From contig JACRCG010000298.1 of the NCBI GenBank assembly GCA_016219145.1, positions 1 through 17,912 of the forward strand: 17,912 nucleotides of DNA. Direction: 5' to 3'. The stretch is from Deltaproteobacteria bacterium (GTDB taxonomy: Bacteria; Desulfobacterota; Desulfuromonadia; Geobacterales; Pseudopelobacteraceae). Each line of letters starts with the position of its first letter. The first letter of the stretch is position 1. Positions 8,392 through 14,784 of the stretch are shown in pieces. The notes beneath the pieces are model-generated. The model was not told the origin of the DNA, did not search any database, and saw only the letters and a list, made by a program, of their open reading frames with translations. The position numbers were made by a program, and so were the translations under genes.

Positions 8392-8826
8392 TTATCTTCC
8401 AAGCTCCAGGGTTTTCAGAGCCATGCTCTTGGCCGCCTGGGCGGCTGTGACGTTGGCCTCATACGATCTGGTGGCGGTAATCATGTCTGTCATCTCTTCG
8501 ATCACATTTATATTCGGATAGGCGACGTACCCCTGCGGATTGGCGTCGGGGTGGGTCGGGTCGTACTGCATTCTGGGCGGATTAGGGTCTTCGACGATTT
8601 TGGCAACGGTGACTTTTTCTATCTGACGCCCGGCCTGGTTGAGGGCATTACTGAACGCGTCGGCCGCCGGCGCTGCGGCAAATACGGCGTCCTTTCTCTT
8701 GTAAGGCCCACCTTCTGCGGATCTGGTGGAATTGGCGTTGGCCAGGTTGCTGGAGATTACATTCATCCTGGTGCGTTCGGCCGACATGGCTGAAGAGCTG
8801 ACATTCATCGCGCTGAAAAAGTCCAT
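8392..8826 (-). CDS. flgC: Flagellar basal-body rod protein FlgC
   Basis: FlgC is a proximal rod subunit exported by the flagellar apparatus. The 144-residue product has the N-terminal rod signature near 14-33 (MSAERTRMNVISSNLANANS). The C-terminal rod/hook heptad region is GYVAYPNINVIEEMTDMI followed by TRSYEANVTAAQAAKSMALKTLELGR, the family-typical ending. The length matches FlgC (about 135-150). It starts 3 nt after the flgB stop, and its GGGGGG ribosome-binding site abuts that stop codon, so the two rod genes are probably translationally coupled. Confidence 0.97.
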   Translation of the reverse strand: MDFFSAMNVSSSAMSAERTRMNVISSNLANANSTRSAEGGPYKRKDAVFAAAPAADAFSNALNQAGRQIEKVTVAKIVEDPNPPRMQYDPTHPDANPQGYVAYPNINVIEEMTDMITATRSYEANVTAAQAAKSMALKTLELGR

Positions 8827-8829
8827 TGA

Positions 8830-9249
8830 TTACCCCCCCTTGATGGCGAGCTTCAGTCCTTCAAACTTTCTGGAAAGAAGCTGCACACTGGCGTTGTACA
8901 TGATCTGGTTTTCCATCATCTTGCCCATTTCAGTCTCAAGCTCGACGCTGTTGCCATCCCGGCCGGGTGTTCCGGACGGCGTTTCAAGAACTGTTCCGTT
9001 GACCAGTTCCAGTGCAGTTGGTTCACCTCGCAGAGAGATACCGCTCGAACTGGTGAAGTTAGAGCTTCCACCGCCTTTGTCACGCAGGGCGCTCTTGAGT
9101 TCCTGCTCGAACGATAGCGTGGTGGGTGTATATCCGGGTGTCTCGATATTCGCCAGATTTGCAGATATACGGTTATGGTTCTGCGCCCGCAGATCAAGTG
9201 TCTTGCCGAGCAGGTTTATGGTTGTGCCAAAAAATACGTCCAGCGACAT
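8830..9249 (-). CDS. flgB: Flagellar basal-body rod protein FlgB
   Basis: FlgB is a proximal rod subunit. The 139-residue product has the N-terminal rod motif LDLRAQNHNRISANLANIETPGY at about 18-40. Its C-terminal helix has 'ELETEMGKMMENQIMYNASVQLLSRKFEGLKLAIKGG', typical of FlgB endings. A strong AAGGAGG ribosome-binding site precedes ATG 9249. It is the first gene of the flagellar operon, and a sigma-54 promoter sits about 34 nt upstream of the start codon. The rod genes flgB and flgC standing before fliE-fliF is a common order in deltaproteobacteria and other lineages. Confidence 0.97.
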   Translation of the reverse strand: MSLDVFFGTTINLLGKTLDLRAQNHNRISANLANIETPGYTPTTLSFEQELKSALRDKGGGSSNFTSSSGISLRGEPTALELVNGTVLETPSGTPGRDGNSVELETEMGKMMENQIMYNASVQLLSRKFEGLKLAIKGG

Positions 9250-9282
9250 TTTTGAACCCTCCTTTGTCCGTTACCATATGCA

Positions 9283-9298
9283 AGCAATCCGCATGCCA
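9283..9298 (-). promoter_or_regulatory. Sigma-54 (-24/-12) promoter of the flgB operon
   Basis: On the minus strand the sequence TGGCAT-GCGGA-TTGCT matches the RpoN consensus TGGCAC-N5-TTGC(A/T), with GG and GC separated by exactly 10 bases. Transcription would start near 9272, leaving a leader of about 23 nt that contains the flgB ribosome-binding site. Sigma-54 control of basal-body genes is established in many flagellar hierarchies; its use here is inferred from motif and position. Confidence 0.85.
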
Positions 9299-9336
9299 TG
9301 AGAAATATGCATTTAAATACAGTGTGTTATGGTTGT

Positions 9337-9352
9337 TGTCACAGATATGACA
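9337..9352. promoter_or_regulatory. Candidate enhancer-binding dyad upstream of the sigma-54 promoter
   Basis: A perfect 5-bp dyad with a 6-base spacer (TGTCA-CAGATA-TGACA) is centred about 72 bp upstream of the predicted flgB start site, where a sigma-54 activator could bind. A weaker copy with the same 16-bp layout (AGTCG-TGATTT-TGACA) lies at 9371-9386, its centre 34 bp away. The regulator is not encoded in this window. Confidence 0.4.
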
Positions 9353-9438
9353 TTTTTAGCGGAGGTGGTGAGTCGTGATTTTGACAGTGGTGAAAGAGGG
9401 GTTTTTCAGGGAGGCAGGATAAAACCTGGAAACGGCAG

Positions 9439-9600
9439 TTACTCTCACAGAGCTCACTGAGACACAGAGAAAAAACTGTATTTACAGACAAAAATGGGTT
9501 TCACCCAAAAGGTGATCTGTATTGAGAACCTTTTCGATTGAATTAGCGAGTTAATACTGATGGTTATAACTCTGTGATCTCTGTGCCTCTGTGAGAACCG
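9439..9600. repeat. Inverted-repeat element with CTCACAGAG/CTCTGTGAG arms and inner hairpins
   Basis: The left arm (about 9442-9470, TCTCACAGAG followed by GACACAGAGA) and the right arm (about 9570-9597, CTCTGTG repeated and ending CTCTGTGAGA) are imperfect reverse complements of roughly 28 bp. They enclose about 100 bp. Inside are three smaller dyads: CTGTA-TT-TACAG (9476-9487), TGGGT-TTC-ACCCA (9495-9507) and AAAAGGT-N14-ACCTTTT (9507-9534). There is no coding potential. It resembles a small intergenic repeat or MITE-like element; a structured RNA is an alternative. Confidence 0.6.
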
Positions 9601-9668
9601 ATTTTAACAGGTTAAAAGCAAGTCAAGCTGTTTGTTAGTGACAGGAATTAATCAGTAGGAGTCAGCAA

Positions 9669-9834
9669 TGTCCGGTTAAGTTATTGCAGTTGTCTTGAAA
9701 GTCCCCCCGCCCCTTGCGGGAGGGGGTTAGGGGGTGAGGGAGTTAGCAACATTTGACGTTAATGACAGCTTCACCCACCCCTCAATCCCTCCCGTCAAGG
9801 GAGGGGAGGCTAAATGCAAAATCCAAACCGGACA
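9669..9834. repeat. 166-bp palindromic element with TGTCCGGTT ends and C/G-rich inverted arms
   Basis: Perfect 9-bp terminal inverted repeats (TGTCCGGTT at 9669-9677, AACCGGACA at 9826-9834) enclose two C/G-rich arms. These arms (about 9701-9744 and 9771-9811) are imperfect reverse complements of each other, and each could also fold locally (CCCCTTGCGGGAGGGG type). The whole unit could form one long imperfect hairpin. It has no open frame and looks like a non-autonomous mobile or REP-like repeat. Confidence 0.65.
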
Positions 9835-9863
9835 ACACTTGAGTAAGAGTGACAGTAGCCCGG

Positions 9864-10961
9864 TTAATTCTCAACCTCGAACTCTTCCGAGGCTTTGAGG
9901 GGGATGGCGACGATGAAGCTGCTTCCGGCGCCTGGCGTGCTTTCTACCGAAATAATGCCGCCGTGGGCCTCTACGATCGCCTTGCTGATGGCAAGTCCGA
10001 GGCCGCTCCCCTTATATCCTGTCGCTCCGGCGGAGCGGTAATATTTGAAGAAGATCCGGGATAGATCTTCGGGGGGGATTCCTATGCCGGTGTCGCTCAC
10101 TGAAACATGGACGCTCTCTTCCAGATTCCAGGATACGATCAAGACCTGCCCCTGAGAGGGGGTGAATTTGATGGCATTGCTGATCAGATTGCTGAACACT
10201 CGCGCAAGCTGTTTGCTGTCGGCCATAAGTTCTGGCGCTTCGGCCTTGTCGATAAATACCAGGTCCAGTCCCTGCTCCTGGGCCACACGTAAATTGTCCC
10301 GGCAGCAATCCTCAAGCAATCTGGAAATATTGCACGGCTGCCGGTTGAGTTTTTTCAGGCCAAGTTCCAGGCGGCAGCTGTCAAGAATTTCTTCTATCAT
10401 GGAGTACAGGCTTGATCCGCTCTGTTCGACCTTTTCCAGAAGACCCTCGATCCGGCTGCCGATTTCTCCGTACATCCCCAGCCGGATTCCCTGGATGTAG
10501 CCCATTATGACTGTCAAGGGAGATTTGAGATCATGCGTCATCATAACCACGAATTCTTCCCACTGCCGTTTCTCCCGCCTCTCGTCGGTGATATCCCAGA
10601 GTTCTGTCAACTCGCCGATGGTTATGCCCTCAGCGGATTTGACCTCTTTGGATAACACGGCCACAACCCGCTTCCCGAATGCCATTGCCAGGGGGATGTC
10701 ACTGCGCTGTTCGCTCAAGACCCGGTAAATGGGAGTCCGCAGAGGAAGCATGTCAACTCTCTTGCCGATGACATTCTCCTTTTTGGCCTGCAACAGGCTT
10801 AAGGCGTAGCGGTTGATGGATGTCAGAACCCCGTCATTGTTGACGAATATAACACCGCGGCCAATGCCGTCCATGATCAGATCGCCGACCTGGCCGGAGT
10901 TGAAATCGAAGCTGACCATCTGCGCCCCGGAATAACTGTCCAGTTGATTAGTACTCATCAT
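9864..10961 (-). CDS. Soluble PAS-domain sensor histidine kinase
   Basis: This 365-residue cytoplasmic kinase has no membrane segment. An N-terminal PAS domain spans about 27-125 (DGIGRGVIFVNNDGVLTSIN and onward). The dimerisation/phosphoacceptor helix contains MTHDLKSPL with His143. The catalytic ATPase domain has N-box residues near 258-262 (SNLISNAIKF), the G1 box DTGIGIP at 290-296, and the G2 box KGSGLGLAI at 317-325. All residues needed for activity are visible. It would autophosphorylate at His143 and pass the phosphate to a response regulator, but none is encoded nearby, so it is an orphan here. Start is ATG 10961 or the next codon (10958); the ribosome-binding site is weak. A sigma-28 promoter precedes it, linking it to the flagellar regulon. 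The PAS ligand is unknown. Confidence 0.93.
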   Translation of the reverse strand: MMSTNQLDSYSGAQMVSFDFNSGQVGDLIMDGIGRGVIFVNNDGVLTSINRYALSLLQAKKENVIGKRVDMLPLRTPIYRVLSEQRSDIPLAMAFGKRVVAVLSKEVKSAEGITIGELTELWDITDERREKRQWEEFVVMMTHDLKSPLTVIMGYIQGIRLGMYGEIGSRIEGLLEKVEQSGSSLYSMIEEILDSCRLELGLKKLNRQPCNISRLLEDCCRDNLRVAQEQGLDLVFIDKAEAPELMADSKQLARVFSNLISNAIKFTPSQGQVLIVSWNLEESVHVSVSDTGIGIPPEDLSRIFFKYYRSAGATGYKGSGLGLAISKAIVEAHGGIISVESTPGAGSSFIVAIPLKASEEFEVEN

Positions 10962-11009
10962 GTCATTGACCCCATAACTATTCCGATATCAGCTCGGCCC
11001 TGTTTCTGC

Positions 11010-11036
11010 TCATCGGCATATCTGCAGTAAAGTTTA
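11010..11036 (-). promoter_or_regulatory. Sigma-28 (FliA) promoter of the histidine kinase gene
   Basis: On the minus strand TAAACTTT-N11-GCCGATGA occurs. The enterobacterial FliA consensus is TAAAGTTT-N11-GCCGATAA, so 14 of 16 positions agree and spacing is exact. Transcription would begin about 40 nt before the kinase start codon. It lies downstream of the terminator-like hairpins of the preceding gene, so the kinase is likely an independent unit. Confidence 0.8.
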
Positions 11037-11129
11037 GCCGCATTGATTACGGATGCCTGGTACGCAGTAACACTTCAAATTCTTGTAGGGTGGGCAACTG
11101 TTTCATCGTTGCTCACGCAGAACAAGAGC

Positions 11130-11160
11130 AAAAAAGGTGGGCAAAGACATCTTGCCCACC
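11130..11160 (-). terminator. Intrinsic terminator (distal) of the GspE-like gene
   Basis: Read on the minus strand, a perfect 9-bp stem (GGTGGGCAA/TTGCCCACC, 7-base loop) is followed directly by TTTTTT. It lies about 70 nt past the stop codon of the GAF-ATPase gene and upstream of the kinase promoter. Confidence 0.7.
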
Positions 11161-11180
11161 CTACGATTACTGCATAATGG

Positions 11181-11211
11181 AAAAACCGGTGGGCAACGAA
11201 CCATGCCCACC
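11181..11211 (-). terminator. Intrinsic terminator (proximal) of the GspE-like gene
   Basis: Read on the minus strand, an 8-bp stem (GGTGGGCA/TGCCCACC, 8-base loop) is followed by GGTTTTT, about 17 nt after the stop codon. The T-run is shorter than in the distal copy, so it may be leaky, with the second hairpin as backup. Confidence 0.6.
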
Positions 11212-11227
11212 CAACGATTACTGATTT

Positions 11228-13528
11228 CTACTTGATGCAGACCCTGCGGACTTCCTTGAGGTCGGTCAACCCCTCGAAGCATTTCAGAATGCCATCCTGT
11301 TTCAGGGTGGTCATGCCATCCTCAATTGCCTGCTTTCTGATGAATTCAATTTCCGATTTTCGCTTGACCAGCGCCTTGATAGGATCAGTCCCTTCAAGCA
11401 GTTCATGAAGTCCGAGACGCCCCTTGTAGCCGGTGTCGCTGCATTTGGGACAGCCGACCGCCTTGTACAGCCTGATATCTGAACGATTGATTCCTTGTTT
11501 AGCGAACTCCTCTTCGCCATATTCAAATATTATTTCATCAAGTTCTTTTTGTTCCGGAATGTATTCCTGCCGACAACCGCACAACCGGCGCGCCAGACGC
11601 TGGGCCAGGATACAGAGGATGGCATCCGAAAAGCTGAAGGGATCAAGCTCCATATCCAGGAGCCTGGTAATGGTTTCCGGGGCCGAGTTGGTGTGCAGGG
11701 TGGAAAAAACCAGGTGACCGGTCAGGGAGCATTCAATGCCGATTGACGCGGTTTCCTCATCGCGCATCTCTCCAACCATTATGACATCAGGGTCAGCACG
11801 CAGGAAAGAGCGCAGGGCCGCCGCAAACGTAAAGCCGATTTTGGGATGCACCTGAACCTGGCGCAATCCGCGCTGCGTAATCTCGACCGGGTCTTCCGCA
11901 GTCCATATCTTGGTGTCAACCGTATTAATGACCGAAATGGCCGAATGCAGCGTTGTCGTTTTTCCTGAACCGGTCGGCCCCACCACAAGTATCAGTCCAT
12001 ATGGCTGATTAATGCAGGTATTAAGTACCCGGGCGTTGCGCTCGGTCAGCCCCAGCTTGTCATAGGGGATCGGCTCGCCGGATGCAAGAACGCGCATGAC
12101 AACGTCTTCCAGTTGCCCTGCGGTCGGCACGGTCGCCACACGGAGTTCGACATTGAGCGGCCCGAATTTCTTGAAGTCGATCTTGCCGTCCTGAGGCTTG
12201 CGGCGCTCTGAAATATCCAGATTGCACATGATCTTGATGCGGGAGGGGATGGCGTATTTATATTTGTATGGAATCTTCTGATAAACCTTGCAGCGGCCGT
12301 CGATACGCATTCTGACCTGCACATCCTCCTTGCCGGGAAACGGCTCGATGTGGATGTCGGAAACCTTGTTATTAACGGCATCAATGATGATCTTGTTGAC
12401 CAGCTGAACAATTACGCTGTCCTGCTCGGATACTTTCTGGGATTCGGTCTCGGTTTCCGGGTCGTCACTGGAATCAAGCTTGTTGAGGATATCATCGATG
12501 CTGCTGCTTGCGCCGCCTGAAGAACTGTAATTATAAAACAGGTTGATGTAGCTCAGGATGTCTTCTCTGAAAGCCCCGATATAGCTGATGCGCTTGTATT
12601 CAGGATAGACGAACTTGAGCATGTCCTGCCGCCCAAGGTCGGTAGGATCGTCAATTATGATGTGCAGAACCCCGTTCTCGATTTTGAAGGGGACCCACCA
12701 CTCCTTGTTCAACCGTTCCGGTCGCACGCGTTTAAGCAGATCTTCCTCAAGAGCATGAGCAGTCGGATCATAGCCGATAAATTCGGTGCCGAAATAGAAG
12801 GAGAGGTTTTTGGCCATATCTTCCCGGCTTATGCCGAATTCACGCATCAGAACCGAATCCATCCCTATTTTAGGAACATCCGGATGGCCGGAAGCCTTCT
12901 CAAGAATCTTGTCGTCCAGCAGGTTTTTGTCCAGCAGGAAATTATAGCGGGTCTTGTGCCGGATTACCTTGGTAGTGACTGATAGTCGATAAATATTGTG
13001 AATTGCGATTGAAAGTGAGGTGGACAGCTCCATTGCATAACTGATGTCGGTGTCGTCGTAGGGAATGTCCCCTTTTTTATTGATAACCTGAATAACACCA
13101 ATCAGGGTTTTCTGGAACTTCATCGGCACGCACAACACCTGCTTGGTAACAAAGCCGGTCTTTTTGTCCCAGGTATTGTCAAACTTGAGATTGCTGCCGA
13201 TCATCTTCAGTTCGTGCGGGTCATATGCGTTCTTGATGTTGATGACGGTGCCGGTAATGGCGCAGTAGCCGGAAAGACTTGTATCGCTGATGGGGACCAC
13301 TATCTGCTGGACTTCGGCGCCGCTTTTTACCTTTGAAATCAGCAGATTTCGCTTTGCATCGGCCAGGTAGATGGTTATGCGCTCAGCCATGAACAGCCCG
13401 GCAATGCTGTCCTTGATATGTATCAGGATGGTGTTGAGATTGTCGGCGGAATGGATTTCGTTGATCTTGTCCATTAAACGCTTGCGGTATTCCAGTTGCT
13501 GGCGTAATGCGTCCGATTCCTGTGCCAT
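11228..13528 (-). CDS. GAF-domain GspE/PilB-family secretion or pilus ATPase
   Basis: This 766-residue protein joins an N-terminal GAF domain (about 20-180) to a complete type II secretion/type IV pilus assembly ATPase. A degenerate GspE-N (MshEN-like) region follows at about 215-330, then an acidic Ser-rich linker (335-370). The ATPase core has an Asp box (DIHIEP, 391-396), Walker A GPTGSGKT (517-524), a Walker B region (DPDVIMVGEMRD, 579-590) and a His box (TGHLVFSTLHTN, 603-614). A four-Cys zinc motif is visible (C650, C652, C693, C696). These ATPases power pilin or pseudopilin assembly at the inner membrane. No pilin, platform or secretin gene is nearby, so its machine is unknown. AGGGATG lies before ATG 13528. 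The GAF ligand cannot be read from sequence; a cyclic nucleotide is possible but unproven. Confidence 0.9.
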   Translation of the reverse strand: MAQESDALRQQLEYRKRLMDKINEIHSADNLNTILIHIKDSIAGLFMAERITIYLADAKRNLLISKVKSGAEVQQIVVPISDTSLSGYCAITGTVINIKNAYDPHELKMIGSNLKFDNTWDKKTGFVTKQVLCVPMKFQKTLIGVIQVINKKGDIPYDDTDISYAMELSTSLSIAIHNIYRLSVTTKVIRHKTRYNFLLDKNLLDDKILEKASGHPDVPKIGMDSVLMREFGISREDMAKNLSFYFGTEFIGYDPTAHALEEDLLKRVRPERLNKEWWVPFKIENGVLHIIIDDPTDLGRQDMLKFVYPEYKRISYIGAFREDILSYINLFYNYSSSGGASSSIDDILNKLDSSDDPETETESQKVSEQDSVIVQLVNKIIIDAVNNKVSDIHIEPFPGKEDVQVRMRIDGRCKVYQKIPYKYKYAIPSRIKIMCNLDISERRKPQDGKIDFKKFGPLNVELRVATVPTAGQLEDVVMRVLASGEPIPYDKLGLTERNARVLNTCINQPYGLILVVGPTGSGKTTTLHSAISVINTVDTKIWTAEDPVEITQRGLRQVQVHPKIGFTFAAALRSFLRADPDVIMVGEMRDEETASIGIECSLTGHLVFSTLHTNSAPETITRLLDMELDPFSFSDAILCILAQRLARRLCGCRQEYIPEQKELDEIIFEYGEEEFAKQGINRSDIRLYKAVGCPKCSDTGYKGRLGLHELLEGTDPIKALVKRKSEIEFIRKQAIEDGMTTLKQDGILKCFEGLTDLKEVRRVCIK

Positions 13529-13564
13529 GGTGTCATCCCTGTCATTGGAATATGAATCTCGTGT

Positions 13565-13592
13565 AGATTAGCAGATTTACAGTATATCTCAA
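13565..13592 (-). promoter_or_regulatory. Possible sigma-70 promoter of the GspE-like gene
   Basis: On the minus strand TTGAGA (13592-13587) and TAATCT (13570-13565) are separated by 16 bases, with TGC before the -10 as an extended element. The -10 is poor (3 of 6). An overlapping TATACT is an alternative -10, but no good -35 goes with it. Confidence 0.35.
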
Positions 13593-13604
13593 GCTATATT
13601 CTAT

Positions 13605-13632
13605 TTGACACTTACTCTTTTGTTGCTAAAAT
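13605..13632 (+). promoter_or_regulatory. Sigma-70 promoter of the FecR-domain gene
   Basis: A perfect TTGACA (13605-13610) is followed after 16 bases by TAAAAT (13627-13632) with an extended -10 TGC. Transcription would start near 13639, about 37 nt before the gene. It lies back-to-back with the weaker promoter of the divergent ATPase gene. Confidence 0.75.
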
Positions 13633-13675
13633 ACGGAATACACTACATCTGAAACAATTCGGGGAGGATGTTTTC

Positions 13676-14719
13676 ATGAGACATTATATTATCATCACAT
13701 TATTTTCGCTGATTCTGCCATGCCTGGCCCAGGCTGCCCAGGTTGGATCAATTACCGGTTTGAAGGGGACGGCTCAATTCAGAAGCGTAAATAACATCCC
13801 GTATTCCACCTTGAAAAAGGGTGACTTGATCAGTGAAGGCAACTGGATCAAGACCGGCGCTGATGGCTGGGTCGAGCTGACTCTGGGTGATAACAGCAAG
13901 TTTACCCTGGCCAACAATACCGAATTTGCGGTTACCAGCTTTCTTCTTACCAAGAATAAGCGCGAGGGCTCGTTTAATCTGGCTCAGGGCAAACTGAGGG
14001 CCTCGGTTGTCAAGCTGGCCGGGCGTCAAAGCGGCATGACGGTCAAGAGTGAAACCGCCGTGGCAGGTATCAAGGGCACCGAATTTCTAATGCTGACACA
14101 GGGACCGGCCAACGTGTTTTTCGGCAATGAGGGAACAGTTTCAGTCTCCGGTGACGGCAAGGGTCGGCAGCAGCCGCTGACAGCCAGCACCATGACCCAG
14201 AATACCAGGGGAATCACACCGCTGGATCCCCTTAAAATCGAGTCCGGATCTCCTGTCGCGGAAGCCAGGGATCTCTTCAGCAAGATTACTGCCGCCATTC
14301 CTCCGGCGGAGTGGACAGATTCCGGCAGGATTTCGGATATCATCGCCCGCTGGAATATCAATCATGGCCACTACCTGGCCGATTCCGGCAAGTACAACGA
14401 CGCCCTGCACGTCTTCCAGATTGCGCTTGATCTGACTAAAATACCGGAAATACGGGCTGACTCTCTCATGGAGCGGGGGGCGGTATACGGTCGTTTTTTA
14501 AGGAATCCGGAGTTGGCGCTGGCTGAATACCTGCTGGTGATAGAGGAGTATCCCCGCTTGCCGCAGGCCGAGACTGCACTTTTCAGCGCCGCCCAGACCC
14601 TGGTGGAGCTTGGTTTCAATGAACAGGCCAAAGTTCGTTTCAATCAGTATCTGCGGGACTATCCGACCGGCAAGCACAGAGGTAATGTCGAAACTCTGCT
14701 TCGAGATCTTGTCAAATAA
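13676..14719 (+). CDS. Secreted FecR-domain protein with C-terminal TPR-like repeats
   Basis: This 347-residue protein has a cleavable signal peptide (hydrophobic 5-17, cleavage after AQA at residue 20), so it is periplasmic or surface exposed. The Cys at 16 is not in a good lipobox. A FecR domain at about 45-165 is shown by GDLISEGNWIKTGADGWVEL, then 'LGDNSKFTLANNTEF' and the later 'VKSETAVAGIKGTEF'. In iron-siderophore systems this domain senses and relays an envelope signal; in many other bacteria it occurs in proteins of unknown role. The C-terminal part (about 220-347) is helical with TPR-like pairs ('YNDALHVFQIALDL', 'ELALAEYLLVIEEYPRLPQAETAL'). GGGGAGG precedes the ATG. It stands directly upstream of the CHASE2 cyclase, suggesting a periplasmic partner; this is inference. 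Confidence 0.87.
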   Translation: MRHYIIITLFSLILPCLAQAAQVGSITGLKGTAQFRSVNNIPYSTLKKGDLISEGNWIKTGADGWVELTLGDNSKFTLANNTEFAVTSFLLTKNKREGSFNLAQGKLRASVVKLAGRQSGMTVKSETAVAGIKGTEFLMLTQGPANVFFGNEGTVSVSGDGKGRQQPLTASTMTQNTRGITPLDPLKIESGSPVAEARDLFSKITAAIPPAEWTDSGRISDIIARWNINHGHYLADSGKYNDALHVFQIALDLTKIPEIRADSLMERGAVYGRFLRNPELALAEYLLVIEEYPRLPQAETALFSAAQTLVELGFNEQAKVRFNQYLRDYPTGKHRGNVETLLRDLVK

Positions 14720-14730
14720 TGATTAACTCA

Positions 14731-14758
14731 GGGGGGCGCAGCGTCCCCCCTTTTTTTT
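14731..14758 (+). terminator. Strong intrinsic terminator after the FecR-domain gene
   Basis: A G/C hairpin (GGGGGGC/GTCCCCC-type stem, including one G-T pair) is followed by eight T residues, 11 nt after the stop codon. It ends only 26 nt before the cyclase start, where no clear promoter is visible, so it may act as a partial terminator or attenuator between the two genes. Confidence 0.85.
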
Positions 14759-14784
14759 GCATGTGCATGCCAGGGGGATAACCC

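Larger units (their letters stand above)
9299..9863. other. Non-coding region between the histidine kinase and flgB
   Basis: About 565 bases hold no credible gene on either strand. They contain the candidate activator dyads next to the flgB promoter and two separate inverted-repeat elements (9439-9600 and 9669-9834). No T-tract hairpin following the histidine-kinase stop was seen; the palindromic element at 9669-9834 is the only strong structure downstream of that gene. Confidence 0.7.
11090..11223. repeat. Three tandem GTGGGCA hairpins
   Basis: Hairpins lie at 11090-11116 (GTGGGCAAC/GTTGCTCAC, one G-T pair), 11136-11160 (GGTGGGCAA/TTGCCCACC, perfect) and 11188-11211 (GGTGGGCA/TGCCCACC, perfect). 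The last two belong to a 51-bp tandem duplication, each copy ending in ACGATTACTG (11163-11172 and 11214-11223). Similar GTAGGGTGGGCA repeats are known as dispersed intergenic repeats in various bacteria. Confidence 0.75.

Noticed and set aside
9250..9863. Small protein gene or second promoter-driven gene in the long intergenic region
   Set aside because: All frames are short and lack a ribosome-binding site; the sequence is explained better by repeats and regulatory dyads.
11090..11223. CRISPR-like array
   Set aside because: The repeated units are unequal hairpins (45 and 51 bp apart) that include the 'spacers' in the stem; there are too few units and no cas genes.
13691..13738. Lipoprotein signal in the FecR-domain protein (Cys16)
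   Set aside because: The residues before Cys16 do not fit a lipobox, while Ala-Gln-Ala at 18-20 fits a type I cleavage site.
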